A stretch of 33,706 bases of DNA from Akkermansia sp. (GTDB taxonomy: Bacteria; Verrucomicrobiota; Verrucomicrobiia; Verrucomicrobiales; Akkermansiaceae), in NCBI GenBank assembly GCA_022787425.1, contig JALFWB010000026.1:1-33706 (forward strand), given 5' to 3'. A program made the translations under genes and the position numbers. The notes under the pieces are model-generated. The model did no database searches. It was not told the DNA's origin and saw only the letters and a program-made list of their open reading frames with translations. This document shows positions 27,305 to 33,581 of the stretch, piece after piece. How positions within the stretch are numbered: the stretch's first letter is position 1; each line of letters starts with the position of its first letter.

Positions 27305-28174
27305 GGGCACTGCGTCAAAAAAGTCGCGTGAATGACGGGGAGGTTAGCTGCCTGAGTTTGAGGCGGAGATAATCAACGGAAGGTAGACCTCGGGTTTTGA
27401 GTTGGATGCGGGCAATCATCGAGTTCATCCTTTCAATTCGTCCCGAGGTCAACCGATATCGGAAAAAGTTAAGCACCTGCTGTGCATGCCTAGAAAGCGT
27501 TTTCGCTAAACGTTTGAATGGCTTTAGGGTTGACGCTTCGGCCAACGCTATCCATTCCCCAAAAGCGGCAGCACACTTCTTGAAACTCGAAAACTGAAAC
27601 ACGATTCTTATCACGCCCCGGATATTTCTCATCTATAATCAGGGCTCGCCTGCCGTCCATGCAAATCGGGCGGACTTCATCCGGGAGGGTGAGAATGTCC
27701 TTATCTGCTCGTAAAATACTGCTTTGAGACAGGCGTAAAAGCTTGGAAAGCAGTCTTGCCGAGGTCTCCTGCATTAACCTTGCAATGTACCCCATAAGGC
27801 GAAGAGTCATGCAACGTTTGGGGTGTATGCATTGGGGCCTGAGTACTGCATATTTTGAGCAATGAGGACAGAATAAACAGGGTGTCTCTATCTGCAGCTC
27901 AATATCGTACTGCATATAGGGGGTATCTACTACGGTAAGTTGACGACTCCTTCGTCTTTGCATTCGACGGTTGCAGACTCTACACTTGAATGTCTCAGAG
28001 GAGACAAACTCGTACTTGACAACTATCTGCTTACCTGTACAATCTGACGCAGAGGTGCGCCAGCCTTTCATCTCAAGAGCAGGTATAATGTTCATTCCAA
28101 CCACATATTACCACAACTCTTGATGGTTGGCGCGCCTCAGTCCGTCATTCCGCGACTTTTTTGACGCAGTGCCC
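27305..28174. mobile_element. Internally deleted ISL3-type insertion sequence, 870 bp
   Basis: The two ends are inverted repeats identical for 24 bases, starting GGGCACTGCGTCAAAAAAGT on each inward-facing strand, with similarity continuing to about 33 bases. The direct repeat TAAAAT flanks it (27299-27304 and 28175-28180). The transposase pieces match ISL3, but full elements are larger, so this copy lacks the middle of the gene and can move only if another copy supplies transposase. A 6-base duplication is shorter than the 8 bases usual for ISL3. Confidence 0.85.
27315..28104 (-). pseudogene. ISL3-type transposase, internal deletion and frameshift
   Basis: The 5' part (28104 to about 27590) encodes a zinc-ribbon region with CRVC and CPHC pairs, then a helical DNA-binding segment and the beginning of the DDE domain (ICMDGRRALIIDEKYPGRDKN). 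The 3' part (27632-27315, another frame) gives the end of the domain (ALAEASTLKPFKRLAK, SGRIERMNSMIARIQLKTRG, YLRLKLRQL). About half of the catalytic domain, including the central residues, is missing and the two parts are out of frame at about 27590, so no active transposase can be made. Confidence 0.82.
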
Positions 28175-28186
28175 TAAAATGCGTGT

Positions 28187-28525
28187 GTGACGAAAAAATT
28201 GACATCTATCAAGTTCAGTCCGCAAATGACAGAAGAGTTGGCGGGATATTTCAAAATGCTTTCCGAACCGGTGAGACTGCGCCTGTTGGGGTCTATTTGC
28301 ACCGAAGGAGAAGCAACTATAGGTGAGTTGACCGAGCGCTTGGGGCTGTGCCAAAGTGTTGTTTCTCGCCACATGAAATTGATGACCGAGCACGGTATTG
28401 TCTGCAAGAAGGCTCAAGATGGGCGTATTCTGTACTACTTTGAGGATGATTGCTTGTGTTGTATATGTGCGCCGGTGGTAGAAAAAATACGATCACGCGC
28501 GGCAGAGCAGAGCCGTTTGCTTTAA
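28187..28525 (+). CDS. ArsR/SmtB family transcriptional regulator
   Basis: The 112-residue winged-helix protein starts with GTG. It reads FKMLSEPVRLRLLGSI, IGELTERLGLCQSVVSRHMKLMTEHGIVCKKAQDGRILYYF, the ArsR helix-turn-helix and wing. It lacks the ELCVCDL arsenic site; cysteines lie at about residue 38, in the recognition helix, after the helix, and in the C-terminal CLCCIC. Thiol- or persulfide-based sensing is therefore plausible, in line with the neighbouring rhodanese and CoA-disulfide reductase genes. The GTG is 6 bases after TAAAAT (28175-28180), so the native transcript was probably leaderless. The insertion element has removed its -35 box, so expression now depends on a sequence at the element's end. 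Confidence 0.88.
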   Translation: MTKKLTSIKFSPQMTEELAGYFKMLSEPVRLRLLGSICTEGEATIGELTERLGLCQSVVSRHMKLMTEHGIVCKKAQDGRILYYFEDDCLCCICAPVVEKIRSRAAEQSRLL

Positions 28526-28543
28526 GACGCTGTCGGTGCAAAC

Positions 28544-28990
28544 ATGCACTCTATCCAACTAAGACATAACAGTATCACCTGCGGAGTCGAGCCCACTGTG
28601 CAGCAAGTGGTTGCTGAATATTCCTCCCCGGGTGAATGCTTTGTGTTTGAGGCCTGTAATCTGGAGCTACACGGTTACCGGAGAGAAAATTATGGATGTG
28701 CCGGAATTGAATATGAACGCTAGGATAATTGACAGGCCATACTTCACTTTCGCGAGCCGGATTCCGGCGATATGGCCACGCAGCAGACGCTATTGGTATT
28801 CGATAGTCCCACAAGTGGCCATTATTACGATATTGTGTGTGTAACCGCCGGTAACGGCTCCCGGATTGTTACCATATATCCCATGGACAGGTTCTGTATA
28901 CGAAAGCGTACGGACGAAAAAGCAGGGGTATATATTGGTGATGATACAGCCTGCGATTGCTTGGGGCTGCAACTCACCGATAAACCATGA
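28544..28990 (+). pseudogene. Small uncharacterised gene interrupted by two in-frame stops
   Basis: From the ATG at 28544 one frame reads 59 residues (MHSIQLRHNSITCGVEPTVQ ... GCAGIEYER) to TAG at 28721 and meets TGA at 28730. It then continues in the same frame for 85 residues (QAILHFREPDSGDMATQQTL, VFDSPTSGHYYDIVCVTAGN ... GDDTACDCLGLQLTDKP) to TGA at 28988. Both halves have coding character and join without a frameshift, so this looks like one ancestral protein of about 148 residues with two nonsense mutations 9 bases apart. The 3' half could be made from ATG 28772. The family is not recognised. Confidence 0.55.
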
Positions 28991-29069
28991 AAACACCCTT
29001 TTCAGCCTCATTCTATTATACCCTCATCACCTTGGGGCTGCTTTTATTGCGCTTTCTCGCACTAACAGC

Positions 29070-29098
29070 TTGCAGCGCCTCACGGATTCTGATAATAT
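29070..29098 (+). promoter_or_regulatory. Promoter-leader block, copy 2
   Basis: TTGCAG (29070-29075) and TAATAT (29093-29098) are 17 bases apart. They are followed by GACACCGTAACAAATACACT, the leader shared with the genes at 21978, 31353 and 32472. Confidence 0.65.
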
Positions 29099-29129
29099 GA
29101 CACCGTAACAAATACACTGTCCCCTCACT

Positions 29130-31136
29130 ATGAATTTTAGACCTTTTGTATGTTCTGCGCTCGTTGCAGCGCTTTTCCAGACCATAACGGCTGCGGGTGC
29201 GGAGTTTATAGTTCCTGCAGCCGAAGAAATCAATCGGCAGGGAATGTGTGATCGCACCCCGCTGATGCAAGCCGTGCGCCGTGGGAATGCGGATGAGGTG
29301 CGTGCTCTGCTGGCTGCCGGGGCTGACCCCAATATCCCTGAGTGGCATAACAATACCCCCTTAATGCATGCCTGTCAGCATGGATATACGGACATTGTGC
29401 GTATGTTGCTGGCCGCCGGAGCGGATGTCAATGCCCGCGATGTCAAGGGGTGGACGGCTCTCATGGGGGTATGCGTCTCTCGAAAAAATCCGACAACGGA
29501 GATTGCTGAAATGCTGCTGGCTGCCGGGGCAGACATTACTCCGGCAGACTCGGATTACGGCCATACAGCGCTTGTGTATGCGGCAAAATCGAGCAAAGCC
29601 GGACACGTGGCCTTGCTGTTGAATGCCGGCGCAGACGCCACTGCTCGTGCCGGGCGCAGTGCATATATGGGCACCGTGCTGATCAGTGCTGTGCAATGCA
29701 AAGCCTCCCCGGAGGTGCTGCGTTTACTCATAGCAGCCGGGGCGGATGTGAATAAAGGTCTGGATGTCCCCGGCTATACGGGAACACCTCTGAGTGCAGC
29801 GGTATGTACGCGCGATACAGACAGCGTACGTACCCTGCTGGAAGCCGGGGCGAACGCGAACCCTCCGGGAAATTCCTATCTCTGTCTGTCTACAGAAAGT
29901 GGCGATGTCCAGGTGTTGCAAATGCTGCTGGCCGCCGGGGCTGACGTGAACGCCCCCAACCAAGCGGGTCATTACGCGCTGGGGAGTGCCGCGGCTCATG
30001 GAAAAGCGGATTATGTACGAATGCTGCTGGCAGCCGGCGCGGATGTGAATACCACTGATGTCAATGGCGACACTGCACTACTCAATGCAGCATGGGCAAA
30101 GAATCCGGAACCCCTGCAGCTTTTGCTCGCTGCCGGAGCTCAGGTGAACATCGTCAATAAGAAGGGAGAAACAGCCCTGATGAGGGCAGCTTTCGTCGGT
30201 AATGCACCGCATGTAGCAGCCCTGCTGGCCGCCGGGGCAGACAAAACGCTGCGGAATGAGGAAGGGTTGACTGCTACGGAGCTTATCACTCACTTTTTCA
30301 TCAGTCGCCCGAGGCCCGCTATGGAATATCCGCTGGGGCAGGAGATGGCCTATACCGCTATTTACGGTCACCTCAATGGCATTCCTTCTGCGGAACTTAC
30401 CCCCTTGATGCAGGCGGTTCTGATGCGCAAGCCTGAGGAGGTTTCTGCCTTGCTGGCAGACGGTGCAGACGTGAACGCGGCTTCCGCACTCGGGCGCACG
30501 GCGTTGATGATGGCGGCAGACTCCCACCAACCTGAGATGGTAGAGCTGTTATTGTCCGCCGGGGCGGATGTACATGCGCGGGATTTGCAGGGGAACACGG
30601 CTTTGATTCTCGCTCAGTTGGAGCAGCGAGGTTTCCTGAATTGCTATAGCTGGGAGCGCGTGCCCCATGGCGAAAATGCCATGACCCGCTGCACACAGCT
30701 GTTGCTGGCCGCCGGGGCAGATGCCAAGGCTTGTAATCAGGTCGGGCGGAATGCCCTCATGACCGCTTGCTACCGGCGTTCCTTTTCCGACGATGCCGAA
30801 GCCGCTTTCCGCTTACTTATAGCAGCCGGGGCGGATATCAACAGTCGCGACAATGAAGGGCGCACCCCGCTCATGTATTCTCTCATGCAGCAGGACCACG
30901 GCTGGATGGTGCCTGTACTCACCGCCCTTGGTGCTGATATCAACGCCCGTGACAACGCCGGGCGCACCCCGCTTATGTACGCGGTTCAAGGCTATATCGC
31001 CGATGTCGCGTGGCAACGCCTGATGGCCGCCAAACCGGACATCCTTGCCCGCGATAACTCCGGCAAACAGGCTATAGATTACACCAAACCAACAAGCAAC
31101 AACCGCAAGAGACTCCTTGAACTGCAGGCTCAGTGA
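29130..31136 (+). CDS. Secreted multi-ankyrin-repeat protein
   Basis: The 668-residue protein has a signal peptide (MNFRPFVCSALVAALFQTIT, cleavage near AGA at residue 24). About 15 ankyrin repeats fill the rest, each marked by an LLLAAGADVN-type turn, in two blocks separated by a non-repeat stretch around residues 385-425 (HFFISRPRPAMEYPLGQEMA). At DNA level the repeats keep near-identical pieces such as CTGCTGGCCGCCGGGGC, so recent internal duplication or conversion is likely. Ankyrin repeats bind proteins; outside the cytoplasm the partner could be a host or envelope protein (inference). It shares its promoter, leader and first residues with the gene at 21978. A copy of the dispersed repeat follows the stop. 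Confidence 0.9.
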   Translation: MNFRPFVCSALVAALFQTITAAGAEFIVPAAEEINRQGMCDRTPLMQAVRRGNADEVRALLAAGADPNIPEWHNNTPLMHACQHGYTDIVRMLLAAGADVNARDVKGWTALMGVCVSRKNPTTEIAEMLLAAGADITPADSDYGHTALVYAAKSSKAGHVALLLNAGADATARAGRSAYMGTVLISAVQCKASPEVLRLLIAAGADVNKGLDVPGYTGTPLSAAVCTRDTDSVRTLLEAGANANPPGNSYLCLSTESGDVQVLQMLLAAGADVNAPNQAGHYALGSAAAHGKADYVRMLLAAGADVNTTDVNGDTALLNAAWAKNPEPLQLLLAAGAQVNIVNKKGETALMRAAFVGNAPHVAALLAAGADKTLRNEEGLTATELITHFFISRPRPAMEYPLGQEMAYTAIYGHLNGIPSAELTPLMQAVLMRKPEEVSALLADGADVNAASALGRTALMMAADSHQPEMVELLLSAGADVHARDLQGNTALILAQLEQRGFLNCYSWERVPHGENAMTRCTQLLLAAGADAKACNQVGRNALMTACYRRSFSDDAEAAFRLLIAAGADINSRDNEGRTPLMYSLMQQDHGWMVPVLTALGADINARDNAGRTPLMYAVQGYIADVAWQRLMAAKPDILARDNSGKQAIDYTKPTSNNRKRLLELQAQ

Positions 31137-31148
31137 TGAGTCCTCTAC

Positions 31149-31410
31149 TAACGCACAAAACACCACTCGCAAGACCATGACCCGCACCCGGCAGACCAAG
31201 GGCTCCACTTCGAGCAAATCCTCCCCTTGCAGCCCGTTTTTTTGCGCCATCGGCAACAAAAACGCAGGAAACCCGCAACAAAATGCTCGCCACGCTTGAA
31301 CAGAGGGGCGGAAATTGATATAATGCCCCGTAACAGATACACGCTTAAAGTTATGACCATGCCTACCATCCCCAGAATCCTCACCACCACAGCCCTGTGC
31401 CTTGCGGCGG
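31149..31410. repeat. Dispersed 3' repeat copy C running into a duplicated promoter/leader/signal-peptide block
   Basis: Bases 31149-31243 match copies A and B (AACGCACAAAACACCACTC, GCAAGACCATGACCCG, GACCAAGGGCTCCACTT). Bases 31244-31410 are duplicated at 32365-32530 with small differences, including promoter, leader and about 19 codons of the following gene. Confidence 0.65.
31296..31324 (+). promoter_or_regulatory. Promoter-leader block, copy 3
   Basis: TTGAAC (31296-31301) and a perfect TATAAT (31319-31324) are 17 bases apart. The leader is GCCCCGTAACAGATACACGC. Confidence 0.7.
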
Positions 31411-32294
31411 GGGCTTGCGTTAGTTGTCCGCAACAGCAAGATATGTCAGTGCTATGGGGCAAGGATAGTTTGTATACCAGGGAAGAAATACAAGCAAAGG
31501 AAATTAAAAGTCAGGAATACCGCAGACAAATCCTGCATGCCACTATCAAGGCAACGAATGTATCTCTGGAGCAGCATTCCGGCCAAGGAAAACGCATCAT
31601 CCGCTTGCACCCCAAAGAGCAGGAAACTCTGCTCATGCTTCTGTTTGAAGCGACGTACCGTCCCGTCAAAAATGATACAAGAGTACATCCCACTCTTCCC
31701 CCCACAGAGTGGACTGAATTGGTGCTTACCGACAGGGACGGCAAGAGTCTCTACCACGGCTCGGTAGAACTGTGCCCGGCAAGCATGGTAAGCAAGGACG
31801 GCTATGCGCTGGGGTCTTATCTTGCCTTGGATGACGAGTTCTACCGCATTTGGAGGAGTATCATCCACCGTGAAAAAGTTACCCCCTCAGAGCAGGAACA
31901 CGAGGCTGCAACCATAAGCCACCGCCAAGCTGTGCAAGAGCTACACGCTGTGCTTCGAAATTGCAAAACGGCAACAATAGCATGCTTTTTCAACACGTTT
32001 ACGGCATGTTGGCACCGAGAATTAACCCCGACAGAAACTCAAGAGCTTTGTACTCTGCTGCGCAAATGCAAACCGATCCCTTTTCAAGGTAACATCCGAG
32101 GTTTAAGAACATACGAAACCACCCTTCATTTTTACAACGCAGACGGAGAGGAAATCGGCAGCTTTGATGTAAGGGACATTACGGATGCTGCATCAGCCCG
32201 CAACCAAGAGCACTGTACCTCGCAAGAGTCCATGTGCCTGCCCACTCGGAATTACAATCAATTGCGAAAGATTATCACCAAACGCCAAAAATAA
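31353..32294 (+). CDS. Putative lipoprotein of unknown function
   Basis: The 313-residue protein starts MTMPTIPRILTTTALCLAAG and has a likely lipoprotein signal ending in AAGAC or CVSC (Cys at about 22 or 25). No domain is recognised. The mature part has two similar-looking halves, each with a polar helix and an LHPKEQETLLMLL- or LTPTETQELCTLL-type segment, then beta strands with DRDGKSLYHGSVEL in the first half and NADGEEIGSFDV in the second. It may therefore be an internal duplication. The frame is open from 31227, but the promoter at 31296-31324 excludes that start. Its 5' end is copied at 32472. Confidence 0.75.
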   Translation: MTMPTIPRILTTTALCLAAGACVSCPQQQDMSVLWGKDSLYTREEIQAKEIKSQEYRRQILHATIKATNVSLEQHSGQGKRIIRLHPKEQETLLMLLFEATYRPVKNDTRVHPTLPPTEWTELVLTDRDGKSLYHGSVELCPASMVSKDGYALGSYLALDDEFYRIWRSIIHREKVTPSEQEHEAATISHRQAVQELHAVLRNCKTATIACFFNTFTACWHRELTPTETQELCTLLRKCKPIPFQGNIRGLRTYETTLHFYNADGEEIGSFDVRDITDAASARNQEHCTSQESMCLPTRNYNQLRKIITKRQK

Positions 32295-32439
32295 GACGGA
32301 CTTTGCTATTGAAGCTAGTTTGATAGAAGGTGATGGCAAGTATGCAAAGACTGAGTGTGTTATTGCGCCATCGGCAATAAAAATGCAGGAAATTCTCAAC
32401 AAAATGCTTGCCGTGCTTGAACAGAGAGGCGGGAATTGA
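32295..32439 (+). pseudogene. Possible C-terminal coding remnant overlapping the duplicated block
   Basis: After the lipoprotein stop an open frame reads KTDFAIEASLIEGDGKYAKT, ECVIAPSAIKMQEILNKMLA and VLEQRGGN before TGA at 32437-32439. The end (APSA.K.QE..NKMLA.LEQRGGN) is also encoded before the block at 31244-31318, in copy C. This suggests that the block began as the 3' end of a gene plus the next gene's promoter. There is no start codon of its own and no recognised family. Confidence 0.35.
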
Positions 32440-32530
32440 TATAATGCCCCGAAACAGATACACACTTAGTTATGACCAATCCCCCATTCCGCAAAATCCT
32501 CGCCACCTCAGCCCTGTGCCTTGCGGCGAT
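32365..32530. repeat. Duplicate of the 31244-31410 block (copy D)
   Basis: It is similar throughout to 31244-31410, from GCGCCATCGGCAA through promoter and leader to GCCCTGTGCCTTGCGGCG within the signal-peptide codons. Confidence 0.75.
32417..32445 (+). promoter_or_regulatory. Promoter-leader block, copy 4
   Basis: TTGAAC (32417-32422) and TATAAT (32440-32445) are 17 bases apart. The leader is GCCCCGAAACAGATACACAC. Confidence 0.7.
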
Positions 32531-32585
32531 GGGTGGGCGTTCCCTAGCCAAGCATACATGCTTCTACCAAAATGAAGATACGTGA
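32472..32585 (+). pseudogene. Truncated copy of the lipoprotein N-terminus (37 codons)
   Basis: The frame MTNPPFRKILATSALCLAAM matches MTMPTIPRILTTTALCLAAG of the gene at 31353. It then loses similarity and stops after 37 codons at 32585. It overlaps the start of the next lipoprotein gene by 14 bases, so it may now act only as a short leader frame through which that gene is translated. Confidence 0.6.
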
Positions 32586-33123
32586 TATTAGTCTTTTCGT
32601 TTTTTTGAGTCTGTTCAGTATGCTGCTCCTGAGCAGTTGCTATGTAAATCATGCGCGCGTCTATGAACATGCGATTGAATATGAAGGAATCATCGTAGAG
32701 GAGCCTACGGTGCATTACAAGCACGAGGGTAAACTCTATCGCCGTGGCACACGTGTCTCTGTGCAGTTAACCCGCAATAGTTCATGGATGAGCTTTAAGG
32801 AAAATATCGTTGGCCCCTCCGCGTGGGAACCCACCAAAATAGCAGGGTCAGAATCAACCATCCTCTGTCGTGAACTCGTGAGGGGTAAAAACGGAATGGA
32901 ATATCGCCCCGACTCTCAGTGGCAAGAGTCGTCATTCCCGATGACTTACGGGCACAAAGACCCCGTTGGAAGTAAGAGAACGGCCGTTCTGATAACTGAC
33001 TACGATTCGCGGCGTTTGACATGGCGCGGCATTTATGCATTACCGGCAGCGGCCGTATTGCTGGTGGTGGAAACGCCATACAATCTGGTGTCTTCCGTGT
33101 ACTACCTTGTTAAATATATGTAA
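32572..33123 (+). CDS. Putative lipoprotein of unknown function
   Basis: The 183-residue protein has a lipoprotein signal MKIRDISLFVFLSLFSMLLL ending in the lipobox LSSC (Cys about 23). The mature part (about 24-150) is polar and beta-rich with no recognised domain. Near the C-terminus a hydrophobic stretch (YALPAAAVLLVVETPYNLVSSVYYLV, residues about 154-180) resembles the tail found in small YceK-type lipoproteins. It has no promoter of its own and relies on the copied promoter block at 32417-32445. Its ATG sits inside the end of the truncated frame. Confidence 0.72.
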   Translation: MKIRDISLFVFLSLFSMLLLSSCYVNHARVYEHAIEYEGIIVEEPTVHYKHEGKLYRRGTRVSVQLTRNSSWMSFKENIVGPSAWEPTKIAGSESTILCRELVRGKNGMEYRPDSQWQESSFPMTYGHKDPVGSKRTAVLITDYDSRRLTWRGIYALPAAAVLLVVETPYNLVSSVYYLVKYM

Positions 33124-33581
33124 AGATAGAAGTAAGGGCATGGCGCTGTATTTTTGCACCGCATGTGTCCTGCCGAAGTCCGGTCAGCGTGGCATCCATC
33201 TATCGCTAGCTGCCAGTCACGGCAAAGGCATATTCTGAGACGGAGTGTCTTTTATTCCCTTTGCAAGTGATGTTTCAACTTAGGTAGGTACTCGCTGAAA
33301 AATGGCACTTAAACTACTGATTCTGTGCAACTTGTCAGTTCGAAACATCTTTGCTTGCGAATACCGCTCCATCTGCTCAAAATCGCCTAAGCTCACAGAA
33401 TCAACAGATTGTAGATTCGAAGCATCTTTAGTACCCCTAAAAAGTATTTGAGCTTAGGAAAACGGGCTTAGGCATGCTTAGGCTTTTTGGCCTTTTGGCC
33501 TTTTGGAGCCGTTTTGCGCCCGGCAGGGCGGTGGCGGGGCTTGCGAGCGTGCAATGCCTAAGCGCGCGTAGGTGTTGAAAA
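33124..33581. other. Intergenic stretch with short repeats
   Basis: No convincing gene is seen. The 8-base GCCTAAGC or its complement occurs at 33385-33392, 33466-33473, 33476-33483 and 33556-33563. A 9-base inverted pair CCTAAGCTC / GAGCTTAGG lies at 33386-33394 and 33450-33458. The direct repeat TTCGAA(A/G)CATCTTT occurs at about 33340 and 33417. TTTTGGCC is tandemly repeated around 33483-33506. A 32-codon plus-strand frame at 33140-33238 and a 55-codon minus-strand frame at about 33280-33460 are open but could be chance. Confidence 0.55.

Noticed and set aside
30813..31439. Minus-strand frames containing the LVCRVRVMVLR-like peptide (also near 24689-24895)
   Set aside because: They are translations of the dispersed repeat in the antisense direction; the peptides are similar because the DNA is repeated, and there is no start or promoter that would make them genes.
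23163..33240. CRISPR array or integron attC-like sites formed by the dispersed repeats
   Set aside because: The copies are kilobases apart, not regularly spaced, have no spacers, and do not show the paired R/L core sites of attC; no integrase or cas gene is present.
33280..33460. Minus-strand open stretch of about 55 codons (reading DSVSLGDFEQMERYSQAKM)
   Set aside because: It has no start codon in a sensible position, no promoter and no recognised family; the length is compatible with chance.
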